64,000 nucleotides of DNA from Aphrocallistes beatrix. Its lineage: Eukaryota; Porifera; Hexactinellida; Sceptrulophora; Aphrocallistidae. A program made the position numbers and the translations under genes. The stretch is from positions 3,681,925 through 3,745,924 of the forward strand of contig OY725488.1 in assembly GCA_963281255.1 (NCBI GenBank). Reading direction: 5' to 3'. Below, piece after piece: positions 47,836 to 58,885 of the stretch (positions within the stretch are counted from its first letter, which is position 1; each line of letters starts with the position of its first letter). Under the pieces are notes generated by a model that ran no database searches, was not told the DNA's origin, and saw only the letters and a program-made list of their open reading frames with translations.

Positions 47836-49555
47836 ATGGATGTAACTGAACATACTGAACTATGTGATTTTTTATTGCATGAAAAATACCCCGATCGTGT
47901 GGATACTAAAAATCTAAAAAGAAATTTCAGAAGGAAGGCGTCAAAGTATCATGCAAATGAAGAAAGGAGACTTTATCAAGTAAGTTCAATGTATATTTAT
48001 AAACTGATATACTATGTATGCATTCGCATTTTAATTTTACTTCATTAAAAATTCTATTATTTGCTAGAAGGTTCAGGTTCAATGTGGAAACGAAAAAGTC
48101 CCATTAAAGGCCAAAATACCCGAGATCCTAAGCCTCTATCACGACTCCCATCAACCTGGCATTAATGCTACACTAGCCAATATTCGCAGGGAGTACCACT
48201 GGAAAGGAATGTATAATGAAGTTGAGCAATATGTAAGAAAATTTTATATACTATGATTATCTTTAGAATTTGATTTGATACAGTAGGAATTGGATATAGT
48301 GATACCGTGGAGACATAACGTGGATCACATTATTATAATACATCAATGTTTACCCAGGAGCGCGGTGAAATTTTAAATATTTTCATACTGTTTTAAGAGT
48401 ATTACAATTTGTGAGGTTACAATGATCGCGTGCTGTTTGCTGCATCCAATGGATATATCTAATATCTACAGTAATTAGCTTACGAATTAGAAAATTTACT
48501 TGTCGTATTTAGACTTGAGAATTAGCGCATAGTTTGAGTCGATAAGCTTTGGAACCTTTTGTTTAGGTACAAACATGTGACATAGGTACAAACATGTGAC
48601 AAGGTTAGTTAACATTTCCACGAGTCGTTAAAAATAGTAAACAGGTCTACAGCTGCGTATCACCCACAGAGCAACGGCCTTGTGGAAGCACACAATAAGA
48701 TATTGAAAGTGTAAGTTATGAAATACTTGAGAAAAAAATCACATTTGTTTTTCGAAAACATTCTAGCTCTATGCTCTCTATAAACATAATTGAAAAACTG
48801 TAATTATCAGAACAATCCGTTTAGTAAGATTGATAAGTTTCGCGCAAATGCAGATGTTGAATGGCCAGATCGAACACAAGAGGCTTGTTTTGCTGCGAAT
48901 ACGCACTTGAAAAAAGCTACCAAGGCTACACCCTTCAGGTTAATGTTTGGGCGAGACTTTAACCCGGCTTATCTCTTTCACGCTTCAAATGCTGATATGG
49001 ATGACTATACTACTTCTGAGGATGAACCTTTGATTGAAGATGAGACAAATGAGTGCATTTATGAGCCAGCAGAAGATCCAGATGAATGGACCGAAATCAA
49101 GGACAATCAGCGAAATGTTGACATTGAAGTAGCCTCTAACAACATCAGGCAAGAACAAACACGACAAAAGCGAGTATATGATAATAAAGTTCAGCAAAAC
49201 AGGTATATTATAAGACTTAATTTGATGCTAAACTATTTTCTGATAAATACAAATTAGCCCAGTACCTATCTAGAAAATACTTGTGGTTGAAATAAATCAA
49301 TTAAAATACACTTGAGTAATATAATTTATGCTCCCCTTTAGATCAGATATTCAAACGTCAGATCACATACTAATACGTAATATATGCAAAGATAAGAGAC
49401 TACCTGGCACAAAGACACAACCAAAGTACTTTGGGCCATACCCTGTGGAAAAAGTTACAAAAGGCCATATTGTTGTTTCCAAAGATGCGAAAAAATCAAA
49501 ACATGTCCCACTCCATCTTGCTAAAAAGTATATGCAATGCAATACTCAGGTATAA
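47836..49555 (+). pseudogene. Spliced Ginger-type integrase, core partly deleted
   Basis: Likely exons: 47836-47979, 48068-48232, about 48645-48708, 48811-49202 and 49342-49555, each with GT/AG borders. Exon 2 has the zinc-binding half YHDSHQPGINATLANIRREY, with YHWKGM. Exon 3 has AYHPQSNGLVEAHN, the last catalytic Glu region of the retroviral-type core. Exon 4 has VEWPDRTQEACFAANTH and TPFRLMFGRDFNP. Exon 5 has a GPY/F module (PKYFGPYPVEKVT). The CxxC half of the zinc finger and the two core Asp regions, expected between exons 2 and 3, were not found in 48233-48640, so this copy is probably inactive. Family role: DNA strand transfer at the element ends. Confidence 0.8.
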
Positions 49556-50066
49556 ATTTATAATTAAACTTCTTACTTTTGGTATTTGTGTATAAAAAAA
49601 GATTCAGCAACGACGGCAGTCAAAACTATCAAAAGAAAGTCAACTACTGAACCTTTAAAATGTCCTAAGGGGGTTGTTAAATTATAATACTTTGATGTGA
49701 CTGAGTAAGGATTTTATTGTCACCATCTTTCATCTAGGTACAATCTCAAACAATGTTTTCCTGCTCTAATTCAAACGAAGAGGAATTAGTCAACTGCTAC
49801 CCTAGTTCTAGTAGAGCATGTAAGTGAACATCTCATGTTATTAGTACTACAATTTTAATTCTAATAACATTACAAATACTTTAAAAATACAAAATATTAG
49901 ATAAAATGGAATGCCTAATAGTAGCATTATTTCTGATTTGGGTGACATTGATCCTCCGTATATCAGGTTCTTTATTTAATCTCGGTTTAGGATTCCTTTA
50001 CGTATTAAGTCTTCTTTTAATATAGTAATAATATCGTTCCTACATTTTATTGGCTACTTTTAACAG

Positions 50067-51266
50067 GTGGAGATGAAAATATACTTACCTACTTCAGAAG
50101 TATTGCAGGATGTTTTAGCTAGCATCAAGCCTAAAATGCTAAATGCACTTCATGAAAAGTCGTTTTTGTCTAACTTACATAGAGAGCTGGATGAGAAATC
50201 GAAGTACATGCGTTTTAACGTCATTATTTCCTACCATCCGAGTACTTGCATTCCTTACGCATTCAAAGAAGAAATAGCTAACCAAGTTAACCAGTGGTAT
50301 ACATAATATCTCGATCTTAACCAAATGAGAACAGATGACTTTTCAACCCGAGACTACCCATTAACAGTACTTTTACCTGTTGCCCTTGAATGCATTAGAA
50401 ATTCCGAAACCATGGAAATCGAATCCGATAGTGTACCAACGTTGTCCAATCGTAACCATCTAGCATCTGATGTCGGGGGTAATTTTCACAACACAATTTT
50501 CGGACTTGAGACTTTATGTCCAATTTGGAATGGAGAATTTGGTGGAATTATACACATAAATACTTGTTCAATAGACAATATGATTTCTTTACTCAGTCTA
50601 CATCAAATAACGATACAGAAGGCTAATGAAATGGCAGCAAACCCACAAAATCCAGATGCTATAAAAATTTTCTCATGAATTCGCAATCTAAAGTTCAACG
50701 AACTTCGTGACTCAATCGCTAAATTAACCGCTATTTCAATCTCATATGATCTTATTGTGCAGACATACGACTTTTTCGGTACTGAATCGAAATTTATACA
50801 ACTACTTCGCGAATTTAATATTTGCAACGACGTATATTACTCTACACTTCAATGTTTTGGCTGCTGTAGTGATTTTACTATTACAGTTCAGCTTGGGAGC
50901 ATCACCTATGTCGCAAGCACTTTACAAACCTGTGTTAATGATAAACTTCTTCCAAAAAAATGTAAAAAATGTCTGGCAACTGATACGAATATCGAACTAC
51001 TCAGAGGTCACTTTCAAGCGACACCACCTTTACTTGTAGTCGAACTTGGTCATCTACCAGAGCTTAAATGTCAGCTGGTGCCTAACGATCTCGACGAATC
51101 TATATACATCACGAATCATAGCAAAACACTTTGCTACAAACTTGCGGGTTATACTCTATTAAACGCCAGCCACTTCTTTCTGCTGATAAACATTGACAAT
51201 GTTTGGTATAAATATAATGACATAATGGCACCTAAACTTGTTGAATGGGGAAAACATTGTTCTTAA
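50067..51266 (+). pseudogene. USP-like (peptidase C19) protease gene in the Ginger-like element
   Basis: One frame of 399 codons is broken only by a TAA near 50304 and a TGA at 50676; all three pieces are in the same phase. In order: an N-terminal part of unknown function; IWNGEFGGIIHINTCSIDNM (near codon 165), a Cys-box with catalytic-type Cys; a zinc-ribbon-like pair, CFGCCSD and KKCKKC; LLVVELGHL; and a His-box YKLAGYTLLNASHFFLLINI followed by WYKYND. The order Cys box, zinc ribbon, His box is that of ubiquitin-specific proteases. A splice acceptor (TTTAACAG) precedes the gene and a possible upstream exon lies at 49740-49820. Expected role, inferred: protecting transposition proteins from ubiquitin-dependent control. 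It is degenerate by two stops only. Confidence 0.72.
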
Positions 51267-52192
51267 GGGAAGTTGAATTCTGCATTTTACATATTACAGG
51301 AAGAAAAAAAGAATTTGTAGTTATTCCCAGCAGACATCGTTAGATTTTAATGGTCATAAGTTAGTTTTGGTGATGATATCATATTATCATGTCCTTAATT
51401 TTGTTGATTAATTAATGCTAGTATTGATCTTAATTTGTTATTTTTGAGAATTTAATACAATAATTAGCGTGTCACGAATGTATTTAGTCAAATTAAATTT
51501 GGTCCCCGAATTCGTACAAACATGATTTTTAGTTATTCTTGAGGTTCACAAGAGTGTCGTAAGCGAATTTTAATGTATTCAACATGATAATTTTCTAACT
51601 ACGTAGTAGTAGTAATTGTCATCAAATGTGTTCACATTTGAAGCATAAATGTGTAGAGGTAAGTACTATGATGATAAGCATCTGATGATTCATGATGCTA
51701 GTGTGATTTGCCAGGTAAAGAATGAGTATTCAGTATAAGGGGGATCATTTTTCTATGGGGGTCATTTTCAATGCTGATGCATAGGAAAATGACCCCCACT
51801 GGAGTATCCATGGTCTCTCTATTAAGGGGGGGTCATAATTCTATGGGGGTCAAAAATCTATGCAACAGAACTAAGATTAGTACGAGTTGATTTGAAAAAT
51901 TTAGAATTTTTCAATGGAATGTTGCTACATTCCTGCGTTGTTATGGTAAAGCATTTTGATCAATTTTGAGCCATATCCTGCAAACTGTAAGAACTAGGTC
52001 TTCAAATTTGATCGTATTAGATAGGCAATTGGCTACTTCCTATTAGGTAATAATACAATTTAAACTCCTAAATTCACAGACTAAAGAGTTATGCGACAAT
52101 TTAGTGTTTTGGTCACATTCTTAAAATCAACCCATAACTCAAAACTCATTGAATTTAGAAGTTCAAGTTGTATTATCACTTAATAGGAAGTA

Positions 52193-52835
52193 CATTCGAA
52201 ATCGGGTTATTTTGTCCATTTGATTGCACTGCCAAAACGACAAAATAACCCGATAGACAAAATAACCCGGTAGACAAAATAACCCGATTGACAAAATAAA
52301 CTAATAGACAAAAAAATCCGATTATTTTATAATCGAATTATGAATAAAACAATTTTTACACTAACTTGACGACAAAATAACCCAATGGGACAAAAAATCC
52401 GGTGTCAAAATAACCCGATTTCGACTGTATACGAAATGGCCTGCTTTCTTATACCATAATCCTTCCCAAGCTGTATTGTGGATGGACGCGAAGAATCTGG
52501 GAACATGCTTTTCATCACGATAGCATACTTTTTCTCAAGGGACAAACGATAATGCTTGATAGGTTTGGATGAACAAGCTGTTGGAGTTTTCTTCTTTGAA
52601 AAAGACAACCAAAAAAACAGCTAATATTAAATAAAGGACAAAATAAGCCAACAAATTATCAATTGTTTACACACCAGATAGACAAAATAATCCGATAAGA
52701 CAAAAAACCCGAAGACAAAAAAATCCGATTATTTTATAATTGAATTATGAATAACACAATTTTTATACTGACTTGACGACAAAATAACCCAATGGGACAA
52801 AAAAACCCGGTATCAAAATAACCCGATTTCGACTG
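52193..52835. mobile_element. Pogo-like element with GACAAAATAACCCGAT iterons
   Basis: TA at 52191-52192 and 52836-52837; family D shows the empty site. End motif GACAAAATAACCCGATTTCG then ACTG. GACAAAATAACCC occurs more than eight times inside, and a second inner end (GATTTCGACTG) lies at 52418-52428. A fragment of the transposase gene lies between inner and outer ends (52432-52608). Confidence 0.85.
52432..52608 (-). pseudogene. N-terminal DNA-binding fragment of a pogo/Tigger-type transposase
   Basis: From ATG at 52608: a basic lead, then YRLSLEKKYAIVMKSMFP and IQLGKDYGIRKQAIS, which fit the first helix-turn-helix of CENP-B/pogo transposases (K-Y-x-I, then G-I-x-x-x-x-I-S). The frame then enters the inner element end, so only about 58 residues are original. 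No DDE domain. It gives an independent identity to the TA-flanked elements of this window. Confidence 0.75.
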
Positions 52836-53459
52836 TAGTCCATTGCCTATCAAACACGATCAAATTTGAAGATCTAGTCACTACAGTTTGCACAAAATGG
52901 TCCAAACTGTCCACAATGCTTTACCATAGCAACACAGGAATGTAACAACATTCTATTTAAAAATTCTAAATTCTTCAAATCAACTCGTACTACTAATCTT
53001 GGTTCTCTACAAAAGTCACACTTTAATACCATTTAGAAATAGGATTAAAACAGCTTAGAAAATCGCTAAAATTGTCCTTGAATGACCTGTTGCGAAATGA
53101 TATGATGACTAATCGAAAATTTTCCAACGGATATATGTACTTTGATACCATGTTTATATATGCTGGTAATACATTCTTAATGCATATTCTGCATGGTTAA
53201 CGATTTAGGCTAATCGTGTATTAATCCATTCGGCTACCACTTCATCCCTAGTCCATAATTTTCAGTCTACTGTGAGGCATTATTAGTGTAGGCTATGAGT
53301 AATTGTATTTGGTGTCATCTAATCGTGTTGAATGAGGTAATATGCGCTATCTTTGTACTATTTTAGATAGAAGAATATATTACATGAGTCGATGCTACTT
53401 TAATTAATAATAGTATATACTTACGAAATAGGAGATTTGTTGAGATTATTATACAGAGG

Positions 53460-53790
53460 GTGATAATTTCGCCATTTATAGTAGCTCAAAATACAATCGG
53501 GTCGCTCAAAGTAGCCACACATGACATAAAGTCAAGAAAGGCGCCACTTACAAGAACTCCAGCTCGCCAGCTTTCAAATCCTGAATTCGTCTGCACAAAA
53601 ATTCCTATGAGCTACTGTATTAAAATGGATCGAAATGGTATAGCATGTCGCTGTTGTGTAGTCGATGTAGTACTACACCCAACCTCTACCATTAAAGGTA
53701 GGGTCACATAGGGAAAGAATGGGCACAATATTGTGTGCATAAATGGTGTCCACTCTCCAAAACTGGTGATCATTATTAGTTGCATTGATC
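53460..53790. other. Region between family D element and Helitron gene
   Basis: The plus frame 53460-53711 has no motif. Read on the minus strand, 53770-53680 may continue the OTU-like tail (SFGEWTPFMHT). Confidence 0.3.
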
Positions 53791-53791
53791 A

Positions 53792-53977
53792 CTAAATAAC
53801 TAGATGCGCAAGAGCACCTAAAATAGCTAATTCTACATTTGTACCCCATTCGTTTGGAATGTTGATTAGCTCAAAATAATCGTCCAACTCCTCTTCACTT
53901 GTAATGCCTGACATGTGCATGACATTTAAGGTGTGTTCTGGACTATTACGGAATTTTGTAATCAATTTTGATTTCAA
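53792..53977 (-). pseudogene. Probable OTU protease remnant at the Helitron C-terminus
   Basis: Motifs LDDYFELINIPNEWGTNVEL and ILGAL match the pattern W-G-x-x-x-E-(I/L)-x-A-L that precedes the His region of OTU domains; compare WATDLEIFA in the gene at 40402. It follows the helicase part with a one-base shift. The Asp-Gly-Asn-Cys half was not found. OTU domains are known in some animal Helitrons. Confidence 0.5.
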
Positions 53978-55587
53978 ATCGTCTCATAGGCTGCAATCAA
54001 CTCCATGTCGATACAAATGGCTAACTGAGTCCTCATGTTAAGTGAGAAGCGATTGACAGTACCTGTTGGAGATACTGCTGCTCTAATAGGAATTGAGGGT
54101 TGACTGGGAGCTGGATCCCTGTCATCTCTGTCATCCTTAGAGCGATTCCTTAAGTCTGCAGTAGAAAATGAAATTTCACTCAATGATATATCCATTTGAG
54201 AAAGATCCATTGTATCATTAAGGGATGGAATGATACTATGGTTTTGGAATACCTCACGGTAGACCACATTCCTAATCCAAACGCCACTCGAAGTGGAATA
54301 GTTTGCTCCGCAAACCATGACTTTCAAGCCCTTAGGGTTCTTAACTCGACTCAGGGCAACGTACAATTGCCCATGACTGAATATAGCATCAGGAGATGGT
54401 AGAAAGATACCAACAGATTCTAGACTCTGCCCCTGCCCTTTGTTAATTATTATACGATAGGCAGGGCGAATGGAAAACTGTTTCTGTCTCAGAACAAATG
54501 GAAAATCTGCTTCAGAAGGAGTCATTATAATGCGAGGAATGAACACTCGTTTGCCACAATGGATACCTGTGGCAATTTCAGCAACTATAACATTGTTTTT
54601 AAATGCTCTAATTAGCAATCGGGTGCCATTACACATCCCATTCTCTTTAATGTTGCCATATATAGCAGTGGCTAAGTCTGCAATAGACTCACCACGTACT
54701 ACATATTTGTGATCTAAATGAATCATGTTATTCACATCATGAGGCTCAGTACCTTCTCCTACCCTCAATAAAAGGTCAGGGAAGTTACTCACCTCTTCAT
54801 GATTCTGACATGAATCCATTCGAAGACGCATAATTATGGTCAATTTCATCACTTTGACATGGTGCCAAAGTGAAGATCTGTTAAGGCAGGCTGATACGAC
54901 AATAGCTCTATCATGGCCCTTATACACATACTTGTAGAGGTATTTAACAGCACTAATTGAGCAAATCTAAATATTTATATGAGCATTGTATTTCAAAAGT
55001 AAATAAGGGTTGTATGGAACAACCCACCTATTGTCCAGCTGAATCCCATTCACAATAACTGTACGGCCGTTATTTCGATGTTTGTACATAGCATAGCTGT
55101 CATTACCGGTTGGGGTAAACTGAGAAAATACTTTGGGGTATTTCTTACTGCATTTTCTATCGCACATACAGGCAGCATGTTTCCTTACAACGCCGCATGG
55201 GCTGTGGATCATGCAGTACTTCACAATATGATAAAGTTTAGGATTGAGATCCTTGTCAGGAATCTCAGCACAAACTTTCTTATCATACATAGTAGGATCT
55301 CTAGGTTAATCCTGATCAGATAGGATGATCAGGAAATGCGTATGAGGGAGACTGCGCGCTTTTGAAACTCGGTGTATACATGCGCGAGTGGTCTCCCTAG
55401 AACATGCTTAACGCAGATGTCATTAAGCAGTTCACGCAATTTCATTCTAAATACTCTTATAGTTATGTATGGACGGTCAGTCGCTTTCTGATTCAATAAA
55501 AGAGCAGAAGAAATATCTTCCCATTTCGGGTTGCATGTAAATGTAATAAATAAATCATGTTTACCGTATTTCCGTACGATAGATATA

Positions 55588-55974
55588 CACTGCCTGGACA
55601 AATGTATTCGTACACTCCATAATTCCCCATACAAATAGTTATAATACTGATTTATTTAGCGAGTCAAGGTATTTAATTGGTAAGAGATACACTTAATTTG
55701 ACTTAAAATTCGAATTCTCCACATTCAAATTACCCACTTTATAAGTTTTCAAATTAATTACTCTTCTTCAAGATTAAGTATTTTCAGCATTTGCTTTCCT
55801 ATGCCACATGTCGCGAGTGATCACCATTGTATATGATATATGGAGAATTCGAATTTGAGGTTAAATTAAGCGTATCTCTTACCAATTAAATACCTTGACT
55901 CGCTAAATAAATCAGTGTTATAACTATTTGTATGGGAAATTATGGGGTGTACGAATACTTTTGTTCAGGAAGTG
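55588..55974. mobile_element. 387-bp Tc1-like foldback element inside the Helitron gene
   Basis: Ends CACTGCCTGGACAAATGTAT and inverse (ATACTTTTGTTCAGGAAGTG); TA at 55586-55587 and 55975-55976. Terminal repeats run about 130 bp (including AGCGAGTCAAGGTATTTAAT). End sequence resembles the Tc1-like element at 39203 (GGACAAAAGTAT). Confidence 0.85.
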
Positions 55975-57511
55975 TACTGTCCTGATAGAGCTCGAACATC
56001 TGTCGAGGACTGCAGTGAAGGAAGAAGGTAGTATGATCCTCTTTCCATACGCCATATGATTGACGTCATCTGCAGATACTGCATCAGCCAGACCTTTGTA
56101 CAGATCTACTCTGATCTTTTCCTGGTTTAATTTTATGTAGTTCAACCTTTGCTGCTCAACTTTAGCGTACATGTCCACGATATAGATCGCTCAGCGAGCT
56201 CCTCATCATCAGGCGGTAAGAGTAGAACTCCATTGCATTAACCTAGCCTTTCCCTCTACTGTGGGGAATGCCCAGGTGCCAGCCGCTCTCTCCTGAAGGA
56301 AACAATAAAACATAATGGAGGCTATCGTATGCACAATTGGTTTCAGTGATACGTTTTAAACCGCCTGTATGTACATGCAGCACTATATCCCTTGTAGCTA
56401 CACCTTCAGTGTAGCCATCTCCAGGCATTATGACTGTTATTTCGGGAGCAGTTGGAGCGTTGTAGCGTCTCGGATCTGGTACACCATCAGCTCTGATGGT
56501 CGTCCTAACGTCCACTTCCCTCTTGTCTCTCATCATATCGACACCTTGTCTGAAGTAAGAGACGTAGAGATTCACTTCATGCAGTAAGTTCTGCAGTTGT
56601 CGCAGCTCGTGGAGACTCGCATCCCCAAGGTGTCGCTGGCGATTCTCCAGCTCTCTCTCAGGAGTTCCATCATGGATGTAAATTTGTGCAAATGAAGCAA
56701 CTTTTCCCGCTCGAGTAGTCGACTGCCCAATGTAATGATGCACAACACCATGGATACGGAATGTGTACACTCCGCGCCTAGCGCAAGCAAAATCTTTATC
56801 GAGATTAACGCCGAGTGAAGCGAACTCTAGAGCCGAGTTATAAGCTCGAATGTGCTCTCTGAATGCTCTGCCTCGACTATCAGCAGCCGTCAGCAGATGT
56901 ATCAGCAGCTCAGGGGGGGAAGGTAAGGCGAGAATAACCACCTTCCCTTGTCCGCAGCAGATGAAAAACTTTTTCAAATTTAGCATTACAATGTGAACAG
57001 TGATATTCCATCCGACCAACTGAAAATTCGTCAATTATCTCATCAGAAGTTTCAGTCACTTGCATAGAACGTGCAATATTAAGAAATGTAAGTTAGTTTT
57101 ACCTCTACTCTTGGCTAACTGATATGTCCTCTGATATCTCAGGCGAACATACCTCTGTAAAGAGTTCTGCTTTGTATTCCTAGCAGTCTGGTACCTCAAC
57201 TGCGCTTCAAGTCGCTCAGCCTTCTGAGAGCTCTGCATCTCGCGATAAGCAGTCTGGTATTCCAGCTGCGGTTCAAGCCGCTCAGCTTTTTCCTGAGAGC
57301 TCTGCTTCGCGTAATGAGCAGCCTGGTATTCCATTTGGCGATTAAGGCGGGCCTCCCTTGCCTCCGAGGTATCACTCAACCGCGCAAATTTCTTACGCTG
57401 CGCATCACTATCAAAACGTTTCTCGCAAGAACGTCCACGTTTACTCTTTAAACGGGGCATTTCCAATGAGAAAAAATTGAACAGAGAACAAAACAAAATT
57501 TTATGATCCAT

Positions 57512-58140
57512 AAGTAGTTAAAGAGTCATTATATTAATTATTTAGGACAATAGTTCAAGAATTTGGATAATTAAAAATTGAATGAAAAGAAAATTTCTAT
57601 AGTATACTTAAAATAGAGCTCAGTGCTTAGCGCTAACTCTGTATCGAGATTAACGCTGAGTGAAGCGAACGCTAGAGCCGAGTAATAAGCTCGAATGTGC
57701 TTTTCCTTTATATAAATATTGTAAACAAAAGTTAACGAATAATTTATCATATCGATCTGAAAATATAATATTCAAAATCTACACCCCTAAAAAACCCCAT
57801 GTCAACCGTTGAAAGCAAGTTTCTAACATATTTTTAAGATTTGTTTACTTTATGTATCTATTTTGAACAAAAGTAAACAAATAATTTATCATATCGATCT
57901 GAAAATATGATATTCGAAATCTCTACCCCTAAAAAAACCCATGTCAACCGTTGAAAGCAAGTTTCTAACATATTTTTAAGATTTGTTTACGTACTTAATG
58001 TATCTAATCTAAACAAAAGTAAACAAATAATTTACCATTTCGATCTGAAAATATGATATTCAAAATCTACAACACTAAAAACCCCATGCCAATTGGAAGC
58101 TAGTTGGAAGCTAGTCTCTAGCATAATTTTCAAAATTTGT
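57512..58140. repeat. Three tandem units of about 144 bp
   Basis: Units start near 57721, 57863 and 58010; each has GTAAACAAATAATTTATCAT, ATCGATCTGAAAATATGATA and (in the first two) CATGTCAACCGTTGAAAGCA. Spacing is 142 and 146 bp. At 57640-57700 a short copy of Helitron coding sequence recurs (TCGAGATTAACGC..., compare 56795). Confidence 0.8.
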
Positions 58141-58885
58141 CAAATCGTGTGAAAATATTTACGCATATAAAAGTGTGAAAATTTACAAATAACCTTTTTT
58201 ACTGCCATACACTATAATATATAATTGAGACATTTCTATAAGTTATTGCATTGAAGTATTAAGAACAATGACAGCCTACAATAGTGTCGCATAATGATTT
58301 CTATTGTGAGAGTAAAGCCGTCCATAGTATTGTATAGAAAAGGTGTGAAAAGTTGTCTTCTATTTTTTTGCAGAGGTGTGTAAATTTCGCTTAGATTTCG
58401 AACTTAATCCTAGATTCATCATTTGACACCTACATGGCAATTTTCGTATCTCTACGACTTGCCAATTCTTCAATCAATTCGGACAAACAAACTTTGTATC
58501 CGCCGGAGGCGCCCTGTGGTCACCATTGATTAATTATATGGGAGATAACTTCTCTAAATACTTCTGTCCTACTGTTATAATCAATATCGGAAGAAAAATC
58601 ACAAAATTTTGTCGATTTTAAAAATTTTGATGTGTAATGATGACATCGTTATCATTTTTTGATGATAGTTTCATCATATGTGAGGTATATTAATATACAT
58701 ATTCTATTAAAATTTCAGCCTTCTATCGCCTAAAATGGTTGAGGTATAGTCGAAAAACAGAAATTTCTAATTGTAAAAAAGGTGACAATGACGTCATAAT
58801 TCCATGATTAGTCGACATTTTCTTCTGAGGCTAGAACATTACTGGAGCCAAAGTCAAAAGACTCCCACATGCAAAAAATCTGCTT
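58141..58885. mobile_element. Unassigned DNA and a Helitron-like fragment
   Basis: About 58480-58885 matches the Helitron-like family (CCGCCGGAGGCGCCCT, TGACGTCATAATTCCATGAT, GACTCCCACATGC), without the 5' end. Nothing recognised in 58141-58470. Confidence 0.6.

Larger units (their letters stand above)
47419..51866 (+). mobile_element. Complete 4.4-kb Ginger-like element encoding an integrase and a USP-like protease
   Basis: Terminal inverted repeats of about 317 and 335 bp (47419-47735, 51532-51866) begin G[CT]TGCATAGATTTTTGACC. The 6-bp duplication AGAACT lies at 47413-47418 and 51867-51872; other family D copies show the empty site with this sequence once. The terminal motif CATAGA-A/T-rich-TGACCCCC recurs four or more times inside each repeat. 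Two plus-strand genes lie inside: a spliced retroviral-type integrase (47836-49555) and a protease-like gene (50067-51266). Cut-and-paste elements with such integrases are called Ginger; the 6-bp duplication and ends are not what I know of described Ginger groups. Confidence 0.85.
46614..53297. mobile_element. Family D foldback element carrying three later insertions
   Basis: Ends CATAGCCTACGCTAATAATG and inverse; 7-bp duplication AGTAATT at 46607-46613 and 53298-53304. Insertions inside: family B fragment (46715-47237), the Ginger-like element (47419-51866) and a pogo-like element (52193-52835). What remains is about 0.9 kb, like the copy at 11141-11963. It supplies empty-site sequence for each insertion. 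Confidence 0.85.
53792..57511 (-). pseudogene. Helitron Rep/helicase gene, internally deleted, with OTU-like tail
   Basis: In reading order on the minus strand: 57460-57100 N-terminal repeats (LEYQTAYREMQSSQKAERLE) with a donor AGAG/GTAAAA; 57034-56243 with CCGQGKV, FREHIRAYNSALEFASLGV and FRIHGVVHHYIG; 56178-55980; 55580-55330 with FITFTCNPKWEDI, VFRMKLRELLNDI and EFQKR, then a frameshift just before the HUH motif (SLPHTHF near 55340); 55290-54967 with SPCG and NPYLLLKYNAHIN; VKYLYKYVYKGHDRA at about 54900. From there the sequence jumps to the last helicase motifs: INKGQGQSLE and FSHGQLYVALSRVKNPKGL (54927-53974). The Rep C-terminus and helicase motifs I-IV are therefore missing. 53977-53792 (ELDDYFELINIPNEWGTNVE) resembles the second half of an OTU domain. 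A Tc1-like element interrupts the gene at 55588-55974. Confidence 0.85.

Noticed and set aside
48640-48711. Exon 3 to exon 4 junction with the strong donor GTAAGT at 48711
   Set aside because: Using that donor shifts the frame of exon 4; the alternative GT at 48709 keeps it, so the exact border is left open.
47836-49555. LTR retrotransposon (Ty3-like) integrase
   Set aside because: No reverse transcriptase, RNase H or LTRs nearby; the gene is spliced and enclosed by inverted terminal repeats.
47419-51866. Identification of the element as a Maverick/Polinton because of the 6-bp duplication and retroviral-type integrase
   Set aside because: It is only 4.4 kb and has no polymerase B, capsid or ATPase gene; the integrase resembles Ginger in layout with a GPY/F end.
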